Of a stretch of 64,000 nt of DNA, positions 26,450-35,027 are shown piece after piece. A program made the position numbers and the translations under genes. This stretch comes from Myxococcales bacterium (GTDB lineage Bacteria > Myxococcota_A > Bradymonadia > UBA7976 > UBA1532). Each line of letters starts with the position of its first letter. The first letter of the stretch is position 1. The notes under the pieces are model-generated. The model saw nothing but the letters and a program-made list of their open reading frames with translations, did no database searches and was not told the origin of the DNA. The stretch covers positions 503,989 through 567,988 of the forward strand of contig JACKDP010000006.1 of the NCBI GenBank assembly GCA_020633435.1. Reading direction: 5' to 3'.

Positions 26450-28003
26450 TCAGCGCCGCCAGGCCTCGCCCGGCGTGCCCTGGCCGCCGTCGCCGTAGTC
26501 GCGGGTGGCGGCCACCCAGGAGGCGCCCTGCCGGTTGTCCGCGGCGGGCTCGGGCAGCTCGGCGGCCTCGCCGGGCCGCCGGTCGGGCCAGCCCTCGTCC
26601 CCGGGGGCGTAGCGCACCTGGTCGACGAGGTTGCCATCGGGATCGAAGACGAGGATGGAGCCGTAGCCGTTGGGCAGGAACATGTCGCCCATCAGGCCGT
26701 CGGCGCGCACGCCGCCGTTGTCGGCCCGGTTCAGGCTCGCGGCGCGCACATGGTAGCCGCGGGCCCCCACCGTGCCCCCGAGGTCGACGCGGTTGCCCGC
26801 GCAGTCCTGGGCCCAGTAGCCGGCCAGATCCACGGCGCCCGCGTTGGGGTTGTAGAGCTCGAAGTACTCCCGCAGGGAGTCGTCGCCCGACGGATTGTTC
26901 TGGAATTCCGTGATGATGAGCCGCCCGGTCTCGGGCGCGTCGGGGGTGACGGGGCAGTCGTCGGCCTCGCACTTGTCGGGCACGCCGCCGCAGGTGATCA
27001 CCGTCAGGTCGGCGTCGCTGCGGGGCAACAGCTTCTGGTGATCGAAGCTGAAGTGCAGCACGCCGATGGCCGAGGCGATGACGTCGGCCTGGGCGGGCTC
27101 GTAGTCCAGGGAGACCTCGCCGCCGATGCGCAGCAGGCCGTCCACGACGAACATGCCGAAGTCGCGGGGGCAGTCCGGGGCGGTCTGCAGGACCTTCACC
27201 CACGGCACCTCCAGCAGGAGGGACTCCAGCGGCTCCACCAGATCGCCGCCGTCCGCGATGCGGGACGGGTCGGAGATGACGATGGGCGCCGGCGGCTCCC
27301 CCTGGCGCAGGACCCGGATGCCGCCGTCAGCGTCGGGGATGAGCTCCGTCAGGGTGAAGAACTCGATGACCTCGCCGCGCAGGGCCACCCGGGTGCCGGG
27401 CTGGAGCTGGGCCATGTCGAGGTGGTGGCGGTTGTAGACGTAGACGCCGCTCCAGGGGCCGCCCTCGGGATCCTGCACGGCGAAGCTGTCGCCGAAGACG
27501 GCGGTCACCACGACCTCGGGCAGATCCACCGCGACGCCGGGCTGGCGGGCGGGGCGGGCCTGGTAGTCCGGGCAGCGCTGGTCGCGGAAGTCGCGGATGC
27601 GCAGGGGCCCACCGCGGGCGCGGCAGCGGGGCGCCATGTCGAGGGGCGCCTGGCCCGGGGGCTGCGGTACGTCGAAGCAGACCGGATCGCGGCCGCCATC
27701 GCCCGGATCGCTGGCGTCCCCGGGATCGCTGGCGTCGCCGACGCGGGCGTCGGTCGGGCCGGCGTCCTGATCGCCCGCGTCGCCCGGCGAGGCCGCGTCG
27801 GCCCCGGCGTCGGGGCCGCCATCGGGCGGGGCCGCGTCGGGCACGACCGCGTCGCGGATCATGCGGGACGCGTCCGGGAGCTGGCCCCCGTCCGCGCCGC
27901 CGCCGTTGCCGCTGGCGTCGTCGTCACAGCCGCCCGCGAAGGCGACGAGAACAGCCAGCGCCAGGGCGCTGGGGCGGATGCATCGGTAGGCCTGGGTGCG
28001 CAC
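26450..28003 (-). CDS. Lamin-tail-domain lipoprotein
   Basis: 517 residues. GTG start, signal peptide and lipobox ending at Cys26 (AFAGGC). A very long Asp/Ala/Gly linker with repeated 'DASDPGD' units runs to about residue 110, followed by a beta-rich middle region ('VVVTAVFGDSFAVQDPEGGPWSGVYVYN', OB-fold-like). The C-terminal lamin-tail domain is recognised by 'IITEFQNNPSGDDSLREYFELYNPNAGAVDLAGYWAQD'-type order and 'YGSILVFDPDGNLVDQVRYA'. Lamin-tail domains occur in extracellular nucleases and surface proteins; no catalytic domain is evident. The GTG at 28003 is the only in-frame start that keeps the signal peptide; no strong ribosome site is seen. Confidence 0.78.
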   Translation of the reverse strand: MRTQAYRCIRPSALALAVLVAFAGGCDDDASGNGGGADGGQLPDASRMIRDAVVPDAAPPDGGPDAGADAASPGDAGDQDAGPTDARVGDASDPGDASDPGDGGRDPVCFDVPQPPGQAPLDMAPRCRARGGPLRIRDFRDQRCPDYQARPARQPGVAVDLPEVVVTAVFGDSFAVQDPEGGPWSGVYVYNRHHLDMAQLQPGTRVALRGEVIEFFTLTELIPDADGGIRVLRQGEPPAPIVISDPSRIADGGDLVEPLESLLLEVPWVKVLQTAPDCPRDFGMFVVDGLLRIGGEVSLDYEPAQADVIASAIGVLHFSFDHQKLLPRSDADLTVITCGGVPDKCEADDCPVTPDAPETGRLIITEFQNNPSGDDSLREYFELYNPNAGAVDLAGYWAQDCAGNRVDLGGTVGARGYHVRAASLNRADNGGVRADGLMGDMFLPNGYGSILVFDPDGNLVDQVRYAPGDEGWPDRRPGEAAELPEPAADNRQGASWVAATRDYGDGGQGTPGEAWRR

Positions 28004-28156
28004 GGCGGCACCATAGGGAAAGTGCCCGTCCGGCTCAAGCGGCCGATTCGGAAAGGTGCACGGCCTGCGCGGGGCCCCGCGAGGCGGGCCCGCGCGCCGC
28101 GTTGCGCCGCGGACCGTGGCCCGCTTAGCCTGGGCCCACGACGGCCTGGAGGGGAC

Positions 28157-29722
28157 ATGGGCGACATCTGGGGGCGCTTCGCGTTGTGTATCGGGATCGC
28201 GCTGGCGGGGTGTGACAGCGGGGGGGGCGGCGCCACGCCGCCGGCCCCCGACACCGGGCCCACCCTGGACGCCGGCCCGGACGCCGACCTGCCCGACGCC
28301 GACCTCGATCAGGGCCTGGACGCCGAGCCGGACGCCTTCGTGATCGTCGACGCCGAGCCGCCACCGCTGGGGGCGGCCGACGAGGTCTGGCGCGTCTACG
28401 CCGGCTTCAACGACATCCCCGTGGAGCTGCTCGGCTACGCCCCCGACGAGGACGACGAGCGGCAGGTCTTCCAGTGGATGCTGCCGCCGGACGGCTGGCC
28501 CCTCTCCGTCACCGTCCTGCATGGCGATGACTGGCAGCCCTCCGAGCCGCCCTACCTGCTGCTGCGCGGCATCGACCCCTTCCGGGAGCGGCAGGTCATC
28601 GACACCGCCCTCCTCGATCCGCCCGGCGGCACCTGGACGCCCATCAACCGCGGCCACGTCTGGCGGGCGGGCTGGGGGCAGGTCGACCTGGGCGAGACGC
28701 CCCTGGGCACCTGGTCGCTCCAGGCCGTGGTCGACGAGGTCGTCGGCCGGCCCCTGCGCTTCGACGTGGCGGAGCTGACCCCCGAGCGGGACCCCTTCCC
28801 CGCCGTCGATCCCTGGGGCGTCCGCCTCGACCGCGACGAGAGCAGCCTCACGGTGGCCTACGCGGGGACCTTCGACGTGAGCATCGACCCGACCCCGGAC
28901 GGGGTGCCCGACGTGGAGGAGGCCCTGGCGGCCGTGGGCATGCTGGGCGGCGACGAGAGCTGGCGAGCGGCCGTCATGGGCCTCTTCCGCGAGAAGCTGC
29001 TGGCCCAGCTCCGCGAGTTCTTCCTGCTCGATCCGCGGACCGGCGCGGTCGGCCCGGACAGCGTGCCCATCCAGATCACCCTCCAGGGCGAGCCCGACGC
29101 GCCGCCCGTCGAGGAGTGGGCGATGCTCGGCTGGTCGACCATCGCCGTCGGGGGGCTCCCCCCGCCCGAGGACCCGGGCCTCTTCGGCCGCGCCGCGCTG
29201 GATTGGAACAACCAGGCACCGAACGACAACACAGGACCCGGTCGCGGAGTGTTCTCGACCACGTTCGTGCGGGTGGCCCTGTCGAACCGCGTCATCACCT
29301 CACTGATCCTGGATTACGTGCCAGCGGCCGGCGGTCAGCCCTTCGGCAGCCTGCCCGGCGACGACCGTCTGCTGGACCTGAGCGTGCAACTCAATGAATT
29401 GCCTGAGGATTTGCAGGTCCGCGCCAACCGCTTCCGGTTCCTGCTCGACAGCATGAGCCTGGCCGTGGCCGCCGTGACGGCCCACGAGATCGGGCACTCG
29501 CTCGGCCTCGTCAAGGAGGGCGTGCCCCCCCGCGGCATGCTGGCTGGCGTGCAGGGGCCGTGGGCCGTCGCCGTGGTCGATGGCTCCCACGTCGACACCC
29601 GCGGCTTCAACCTGATGCAGCCGGGCTCCGCGTTCAGCTTCACCGACGCGCTGACCACGCGACCGCGGTTCAACGACATCAACCTGGCCTACTTGCGGCG
29701 GCGGCTCATCCTGCTGCCGTGA
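28157..29722 (+). CDS. Lipoprotein with metalloprotease-like HExxH domain
   Basis: 521 residues. Signal peptide with lipobox ending at Cys19 (GIALAGC), Asp-rich linker to about residue 70, a beta-rich N-domain, and a C-terminal zincin-like region. HEIGHSLGL at residues 443-451 gives two zinc ligands and the catalytic Glu. The metzincin third ligand position (HExxHxxGxxH) is Lys453 rather than His or Asp, so the third ligand must come from elsewhere, possibly the His of 'GSHVDTRGFN', or activity is reduced. The later 'LMQPGS' resembles a Met-turn. TGGAGGGG precedes the ATG. The last 17 bases overlap the convergent receiver gene. Confidence 0.78.
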   Translation: MGDIWGRFALCIGIALAGCDSGGGGATPPAPDTGPTLDAGPDADLPDADLDQGLDAEPDAFVIVDAEPPPLGAADEVWRVYAGFNDIPVELLGYAPDEDDERQVFQWMLPPDGWPLSVTVLHGDDWQPSEPPYLLLRGIDPFRERQVIDTALLDPPGGTWTPINRGHVWRAGWGQVDLGETPLGTWSLQAVVDEVVGRPLRFDVAELTPERDPFPAVDPWGVRLDRDESSLTVAYAGTFDVSIDPTPDGVPDVEEALAAVGMLGGDESWRAAVMGLFREKLLAQLREFFLLDPRTGAVGPDSVPIQITLQGEPDAPPVEEWAMLGWSTIAVGGLPPPEDPGLFGRAALDWNNQAPNDNTGPGRGVFSTTFVRVALSNRVITSLILDYVPAAGGQPFGSLPGDDRLLDLSVQLNELPEDLQVRANRFRFLLDSMSLAVAAVTAHEIGHSLGLVKEGVPPRGMLAGVQGPWAVAVVDGSHVDTRGFNLMQPGSAFSFTDALTTRPRFNDINLAYLRRRLILLP

Positions 29723-30116
29723 CGGCGGGCCAGGAGACGGCCACACCGAGCCGCCCCATGACCTCCATCAGCGTGTCCAGCCCGAAGGGCTTGGGGAGCG
29801 CGAACCACGCGCCGGCGCGCGCCGCGCCGTCGAAGTCCCCATAGCCCGTCGTCACCGCCAGCGGCAGGTCCGGGAGACCCGCCAGGATGTGCTGACACGC
29901 CGTCGGGCCGCCCATGCCCGGCATGCGGACGTCCACCAGCGCCGCCGCGAGGCGGTCACCATGAACGCGCGCCAGCTCGACGGCCTCCTCGCCGGTCGCT
30001 GCTTCCAGAACTTCACAGCCCAGGAAGCCAAGCAGGTCCGACACTGCCGCCCTTACACCTACATCGTCCTCGGCCACCAGCACGACCGGCGCCGTCGGCA
30101 CCTTCAGGACCGCCAT
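29706..30116 (-). CDS. Single-domain response regulator (receiver only)
   Basis: 136 residues, a stand-alone CheY-like receiver. The acidic pair is AEDD, the phospho-acceptor Asp lies in VDVRMPG, the switch Thr in TTGYGD and the conserved Lys in PKPFG. There is no output domain, so it acts by protein-protein contact or as a phosphorelay shuttle. The kinase partner is not in the window. ATG 30116 is chosen; an in-frame GTG at 30122 is possible, since both follow a run of G. A promoter-like pair of boxes sits upstream in an unusually AT-rich patch. The 3' end overlaps the protease-like gene by 17 bases, tail to tail. Confidence 0.9.
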   Translation of the reverse strand: MAVLKVPTAPVVLVAEDDVGVRAAVSDLLGFLGCEVLEAATGEEAVELARVHGDRLAAALVDVRMPGMGGPTACQHILAGLPDLPLAVTTGYGDFDGAARAGAWFALPKPFGLDTLMEVMGRLGVAVSWPAVTAAG

Positions 30117-30156
30117 GCCCACGATTCCCCCCCCACGGAAGAATTTCGGTTGCTTG

Positions 30157-30186
30157 ATTAGGAGCAGATCCCGGGCGGCCTGACAA
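30157..30186 (-). promoter_or_regulatory. Candidate sigma70-type promoter for the receiver gene
   Basis: On the minus strand TTGTCA (30186-30181) matches the -35 consensus in five of six bases. CCTAAT (30162-30157) matches the -10 in four of six, with an 18-base spacer. The -10 ends 40 bases before the ATG at 30116. The surrounding patch is noticeably AT-richer than the rest of the window, which supports a regulatory role. Confidence 0.45.
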
Positions 30187-30257
30187 ATGATTTTCTACGA
30201 ATCCTCACAAATCGACGGAATACACCCGTCCGCGGCGAAACAGACCGCCGATGTATC

Positions 30258-30287
30258 CGCGGGCCTGGCTTGTCGACCAGGCCCGCG
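30258..30287 (-). terminator. Strong hairpin downstream of the MuiA-family operon
   Basis: A perfect 11-bp inverted repeat (CGCGGGCCTGG / CCAGGCCCGCG) with an 8-base loop lies about 50 bases past the stop of the gene at 30338, in the direction of its transcription. There is no T-run, so it is a hairpin that may stall or protect the mRNA rather than a textbook intrinsic terminator. Confidence 0.4.
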
Positions 30288-30337
30288 AGCGTCCGCGATC
30301 TGTTCCCGTCGTTGGCCCGTGCCGTCCGCCGCGCCGG

Positions 30338-31942
30338 CTAGCGGAGCTTCCAGTCCTCGGGCAGGTCGACCGTGTAGGCCAGGTCCAGGCGGCTCTCGCC
30401 GCCGGGCTTGAGCTGCACCGGCCAGGTGACGAGGCCGCGCTCCCGGTCGACCACGTAGCCCGCGGTGGTCAGCTTCTCGGCCAGCGCGACCTTGATGACG
30501 GCGTTCTTCGAGACGGGGATCTGCTCGCGCACCTCGATCTCGGCCGGGGCCCGGGCGCCGCTGCGCAGGACGATCTCGTAGACCCGCTGCAGGTGCCGGG
30601 TGTCGCTGAGGAAGCCGGGACGCCCGTTGACCTCTTTCTTCGGGCCGCGCTCCAGCCGGAACGTCGAGTCGATGCCGAGGGAGATCTCCAGGGGTGCGCC
30701 CGGGCCGGCGTGCTCGAGCTGGTCGTCGCCCATGTAGGCGCCGCGGCGGTACAGGTGCACCGGGCCCGCGAGCAGCGGGTAGCCGGCCGGGTTCTTGAGC
30801 TGGACGACCTGGTAGACGAACGGGCTGTGCGCCGGCAGCGCCACCAGCTTCGCCGTGGCGGCGGCCTTGATGGTGTCGACGGGGACCCAGTAGGGCCGGC
30901 CGTCGGCGCGCACGGTCACCGGCCGCGGCAGCGTGAGCGTCACGGCGGTCCCCGCGTCGGCGACCGTGGCGTCGGTGGCGGCGCGGCGCCCGCCGCCCGC
31001 CTCGCCGCCGGCCAGGGCCTCGCGCTTCTCCTGGGCCTGGACCAGGACCTTCTGCTCCGGGACCTTCTGGGTGTAGACGGAGATGGCCCGCGGCGTGGGG
31101 GCCTGCACCCCCAGCCACGGCCGCGCGCTCGACAGCACGAGTCGGGCGTCGGTCCAGTCCTCCCCCGTCGACTGGGCGATGACGGCGCTGATGCCCAGCT
31201 CCACGTCCCCCGGCCCGGCCACGGCCTCGCCCCGGGGCTGGAAGCGCAGGTCGTACTCGGGTCGCCAGCTCGCCCCGGCGACCACATAGGCGAGGCGGAC
31301 GGTGGTGCGGGTGGCCTGGCGGCAGTCCACGGCCACCTCGACCTTGCGCCCCCGGCCCTCGGTGCCCGGGCCCAGCCGGGCCAGCTCGCGCTGGGCGACG
31401 GCGTGCTCGTCGCCCAGGCGCTGCAGCTCGGCCTCGAGGGCGATGCGCGCGGTCCGGGCCGCGACGCGGTCCGCGCGGAGCTGGTCCAGCGTGCGCCCCC
31501 ACAGCCCGGGATCCGGCCGCGGGTTGCGGAAGCCCTCCCGCAGCACCTGCTCGGTGTACTGGCCGTAGCGCTCCCCGAGCTGCTCCTGGCGGCCGACGCG
31601 CGCCGACTTCGCCCGGCCCGCGGCGAGCTCGGCGGCCAGCGCGTCCACCCGCGCCTTCAATGCGGCGCGCCGCGCGTCCAGGTCGGGCGCGAGCGGGGCC
31701 TGGCTGAGCGTGGTGCCCACGGCCTCCGCGCCGTCCGTGGCCTCGGCCCGCACCGTCCGCTCGTCGAGGGCCAGGGGCAGCGGGAAGAACTCCACCCGCG
31801 CGCGACCCGCCACGCACTTCACGTCGGCCTTGCGGGTGACCTGGGCGCGGTCGCCGAAGACGACGACGCGCTCGATGGGGGCCTGGGCCTGGGCGGCGGG
31901 GGCCGCGACGAGGAGGGCAAGAAGCGAGAAAAGAGCTTTCAT
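30338..31942 (-). CDS. MuiA-family exported protein (DUF4140/DUF4139), copy 2
   Basis: 534 residues with a cleavable signal peptide (cut near AAQAQA). An N-terminal DUF4140-type strand region ('IERVVVFGDRAQVTRKADV') and a central coiled coil ('LKARVDALAAELAAG') precede a C-terminal DUF4139 beta domain ('LAYVVAGASWRPEYDLRF', 'STGEDWTDARLVLSSARP', 'LVTWPVQLKPGGESRLDLAYTV'). The family includes proteins annotated as mucoidy inhibitor A; the molecular role is unknown and envelope location is likely. The ATG lies 9 bases past the stop of a paralogous gene, so the pair is co-transcribed. 'SQATGEDW/STGEDW' is the family's conserved core. Confidence 0.87.
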   Translation of the reverse strand: MKALFSLLALLVAAPAAQAQAPIERVVVFGDRAQVTRKADVKCVAGRARVEFFPLPLALDERTVRAEATDGAEAVGTTLSQAPLAPDLDARRAALKARVDALAAELAAGRAKSARVGRQEQLGERYGQYTEQVLREGFRNPRPDPGLWGRTLDQLRADRVAARTARIALEAELQRLGDEHAVAQRELARLGPGTEGRGRKVEVAVDCRQATRTTVRLAYVVAGASWRPEYDLRFQPRGEAVAGPGDVELGISAVIAQSTGEDWTDARLVLSSARPWLGVQAPTPRAISVYTQKVPEQKVLVQAQEKREALAGGEAGGGRRAATDATVADAGTAVTLTLPRPVTVRADGRPYWVPVDTIKAAATAKLVALPAHSPFVYQVVQLKNPAGYPLLAGPVHLYRRGAYMGDDQLEHAGPGAPLEISLGIDSTFRLERGPKKEVNGRPGFLSDTRHLQRVYEIVLRSGARAPAEIEVREQIPVSKNAVIKVALAEKLTTAGYVVDRERGLVTWPVQLKPGGESRLDLAYTVDLPEDWKLR

Positions 31943-31951
31943 TTCAACCCC

Positions 31952-34012
31952 CTACCGCTGCCGAAGCTGGTGGCCGACGGGCCGGGTGATGGTGTAGACC
32001 AGCTCGACCTTGCCCACCTGGCCGGCGGGCAGCTCGAGCTGGAAGACCGCGAGGCCGTCCCGGTCGGGTCCCTCGACGGGCTTCGGGGTGAGGGCGCCGA
32101 CGCTGATCTTCACGTCCTGGTCGTTGGTCACGGGCACCTGGTCCAGCACCCGCACCTGCACCGGCCGCTTCTTGTCGTTGGCCACCTCGATGACGGTCCG
32201 GTACGTCGTCACCTCGTCCTTGGAGAAGACCCCCTCGGTGACGGTGCGGGCGACGACGCGGCGCGAGATGCGCAGGTCCTCGTCGGCGCCGAGGGGCAGG
32301 TCGAGCTCGCCCCCGGGGCCCGTCGTCTCCAGGCGGCCCTGGCCGATGAAGTCGGTGCCCACGAAGATGTTGACGGGTCCGCCGAGCACGGGGCGCCGGC
32401 CCTGGTTCTTCACGACGGCCTTGAGGTAGGCCGTCTCCTTCAGGCCGGGCGTGACGGTGTAGAACGGGGTGATGGGCCACGTCTCCACGGCCAGCGGGAC
32501 GCGCTGGGCCTCGGGCTGGCTGGGCAGCGTCATGGGCGTGACGGCCGGGTACTCGTGGTCGAGGCCGCCCGCGAGGGCGGCGGGCGAGCCGGCCGGGCCG
32601 AAGGGGCCGCGGCCGATGACGCGCTCGTCGAAGAGATCCAGCGCGACGGGGCGAGGCGCCGGCTTTCGAGCGCCCATGCTGCCCCCCATCAGCGAGACGG
32701 GCGCGGGCGCCGCGGGGCGCGCGTCGTAGACGGCGTCCTTGGCGCCGCCGTAGTCGTCGTCCGCGGACTCGGCCACCATCTCCTCGGGGGGCTCGTCCCG
32801 CGCGACGGACCGCTCCATCACGGGCTCGGGCGCCGGGGGCGGCGGCGGCGGCGGCGGCGCGCTCTGGGCGAACCGCCGCTCCGGGCAGCCGGTGCCGTCG
32901 CCCTGGCCGGGCAGGTCGGGGCAGCGATCGTCGACGTCGGCGATGCCGTCCGCGTCGCGGTCCCCGCCCATCGGGCCCCGGGCCACATGATCCAGGCGCA
33001 GGCGCAGCAGGGCGAGGGAGCGCTGCTCGTCGCCCTCCCCGCGGGTGACCCGAGCCGTCGGAGGCGGGAGGCGGTCGGGCGTGTCGGCCGTGGCGGGCAC
33101 GGGCCGGGGCTCGAAGTCGCGCTGCTCGCCCAGCGTCCAGGTCAACAGCTTCGGCAGCGCCACCTGCCGGCCTGGCGTCGCCGTCGACAGCGTGATGGCG
33201 GCGTCCACCCAGTCCTCGCCGGTGGCCTGGGACACGAGGCCCGCGGTGCTCAGCGTCAGGCGATCCCCGGCCACCGACCGCTCGATGCGGTACACCGGCG
33301 TCCAGCCCGCTCCGGGCGTAGCGTAGCTCAGTGCCAGCCGCGATCCGTCGGCCTGGCGGTCCAGCACGACCACCACCTGCACCCGCCGCGCGCTGAACGC
33401 GGCCTGGTTGATCTCGGCCAGCTCGGCCAGGAGCTGCTGCTGCTGCTCCCGCAGCGTGCGCGCCTCGGCGTCGAGGGCGAGGCGGCGCTGGTCGCCGGCG
33501 GCGGCCTGGGCCTCGACGAAGGCCTGGACGACGCGCCAGGTCTCCAGGGCCAGCGGCGCCGCACCGGGGCGCTCGTGCTCGGCCACCGGCCCGGCGGGCG
33601 CCAGGCGGTCCAGCAGCCCGCGCAGGTTGCCGAGGACGTCGGCCTCCCCCTCCAGGGTGCGCAGCGCGAGGGCCAGCTTCTCCAGGGCGTCCAGGCGAGC
33701 CTCCACCTGATCGATGGACGCCCGGCTGCGCTCGACGGGGTTGGCCTCCACGCGCAGCACCCGGGCCCCCGGGGCTTCGACCCGCAGGGAGTCCAGGGCG
33801 ACGGCCCCCGGCAGGTCCGGCAGGCGCAGCGCGATCACGCCCCGGCCGGCTGGCACCGCGGCCTCGCGGGTGACGCGGGCCTGGTCGCCATAGACCGTCA
33901 CCCGGCGGATGGGGGCCTCGAGGGCCTGGGCCTCGGCCGCCACATCCGGCCCGACGACGACGTCGGGGGTGGGCGCCAGCAAGGCGATGAGGAGAGAGAG
34001 CGCCGCGGCCAT
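31952..34012 (-). CDS. MuiA-family exported protein (DUF4140/DUF4139), copy 1, with Ca-binding-like insert
   Basis: 686 residues. Hydrophobic N-terminus (signal), DUF4140-like segment ('IRRVTVYGDQARVTREAAV'), coiled coil rich in Gln ('LREQQQQLLAELAEINQ'), then DUF4139 ('LSYATPGAGWTPVYRIE', 'SQATGEDWVDAAITLSTATP'). In the middle of DUF4139 there is an insert of roughly 130 residues. It begins with a thrombospondin-type-3-like acidic motif (DRDADGIADVDDRCPD) and continues as a poly-Pro and low-complexity linker. Its paralogue downstream lacks this acidic motif. ATG 34012 has GGAGG 5 bases upstream; GTG 34018 is an alternative. Likely an envelope protein, role unknown. Confidence 0.87.
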   Translation of the reverse strand: MAAALSLLIALLAPTPDVVVGPDVAAEAQALEAPIRRVTVYGDQARVTREAAVPAGRGVIALRLPDLPGAVALDSLRVEAPGARVLRVEANPVERSRASIDQVEARLDALEKLALALRTLEGEADVLGNLRGLLDRLAPAGPVAEHERPGAAPLALETWRVVQAFVEAQAAAGDQRRLALDAEARTLREQQQQLLAELAEINQAAFSARRVQVVVVLDRQADGSRLALSYATPGAGWTPVYRIERSVAGDRLTLSTAGLVSQATGEDWVDAAITLSTATPGRQVALPKLLTWTLGEQRDFEPRPVPATADTPDRLPPPTARVTRGEGDEQRSLALLRLRLDHVARGPMGGDRDADGIADVDDRCPDLPGQGDGTGCPERRFAQSAPPPPPPPPAPEPVMERSVARDEPPEEMVAESADDDYGGAKDAVYDARPAAPAPVSLMGGSMGARKPAPRPVALDLFDERVIGRGPFGPAGSPAALAGGLDHEYPAVTPMTLPSQPEAQRVPLAVETWPITPFYTVTPGLKETAYLKAVVKNQGRRPVLGGPVNIFVGTDFIGQGRLETTGPGGELDLPLGADEDLRISRRVVARTVTEGVFSKDEVTTYRTVIEVANDKKRPVQVRVLDQVPVTNDQDVKISVGALTPKPVEGPDRDGLAVFQLELPAGQVGKVELVYTITRPVGHQLRQR

Positions 34013-34090
34013 GGCCACCTCCAGCGTCGGACGGCGGCATCATGCCCCGTCCGCACCAGGGCGGCTACCCGCGGGCGACCGGGGCGCGGA

Positions 34091-34906
34091 TCAGATGAAG
34101 AAGTCGGGCATGAGCCGGCCGCCGGGCATCACGGCGTAGTGGTCGAGGTCGGTGATGCCCGCCGCCGCCAGGACCTCGTCATCGATGCAGAAGTTGCCCG
34201 AGTACTCCACCGACTGCGTGAGGATGTGCCAGGCGGCGTCCCCCATGATGTCGGGCTTGCGGCTGGCGTTCATCATCGCGTCGCCGCCGAGGACGTTCTG
34301 GATGGCCGCCGTGGCGATGGTGGTGCGCGGCCAGAGGGCGTTGACGGCCACCTTCCCCTTGAACTCCGCGGCCATGCCCAGGACGCACATGCTCATGCCG
34401 AACTTGGCCATCGTGTAGGCCACATGGGGGCCGAACCAGCGGGCCTCCATGTTCAGGGGCGGCGAGAGGTTGAGGATGTGGGGGTTCTCGGCCTTGAGGA
34501 GGAACGGCAGGCAGGCCTGCGAGCACAGGAAGGTGCCGCGCGTGTTGACCCCGTGCATGAGGTCGTAGCGCTTCATGGGCGTCGAGAGGGTGCCCGTCAG
34601 GCTGATGGCGCTGGCGTTGTTCACCAGGATGTCGATGCCGCCGAAGCGCTCGACGGCCGACTGCACGGCGGCGCGGACCTGGTCTTCCTCGCGCACGTCG
34701 ACGACGCAGGGCAACGCCTGGCCGCCGGCGGCCTCGATCTCCTCGGCGGCAGTGAAGATGGTGCCCGCGAGCTTCGGGTGCGGCTCGGCGGTCTTGGCCG
34801 CGACGACGATGTTGGCGCCGTCGCGCGCGGCGCGCAGGGCGATGGCCAGGCCGATGCCGCGGCTGGCGCCCGTGATGAAGAGAGTCTTGCCGGCGAGGCT
34901 CGCCAT
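34091..34906 (-). CDS. Short-chain dehydrogenase/reductase, HSDL2-like
   Basis: 271-residue NAD(P)-dependent oxidoreductase with a Rossmann fold. Cofactor motif TGASRGIG is at about residues 12-19, NNAS in the structural motif, and the active site YTMAKFGMS carries YxxxK. The stretch 'AAKTAEPHPKLAGTIFTAAEEIEAAGGQALPC' is characteristic of the hydroxysteroid dehydrogenase-like 2 (HSDL2) group. The expected catalytic Ser position reads 'LNLSPPLN', also as in that group. Bacterial homologues are usually annotated only as SDRs; the substrate is unknown. There is no targeting signal. GGAGG lies shortly before the ATG (tccggaggacccc). Confidence 0.9.
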   Translation of the reverse strand: MASLAGKTLFITGASRGIGLAIALRAARDGANIVVAAKTAEPHPKLAGTIFTAAEEIEAAGGQALPCVVDVREEDQVRAAVQSAVERFGGIDILVNNASAISLTGTLSTPMKRYDLMHGVNTRGTFLCSQACLPFLLKAENPHILNLSPPLNMEARWFGPHVAYTMAKFGMSMCVLGMAAEFKGKVAVNALWPRTTIATAAIQNVLGGDAMMNASRKPDIMGDAAWHILTQSVEYSGNFCIDDEVLAAAGITDLDHYAVMPGGRLMPDFFI

Positions 34907-35027
34907 GGGGTCCTCCGGGTGCTGGGTGACGCCGCAGTGTGCGGGTAGACGCCGCCGCGCTCAAGGGGTGAACCGTCTCGCGGCGATCGGGTAGAACCCG
35001 CTCACACTCGCTGTGGAGACAGACCGA

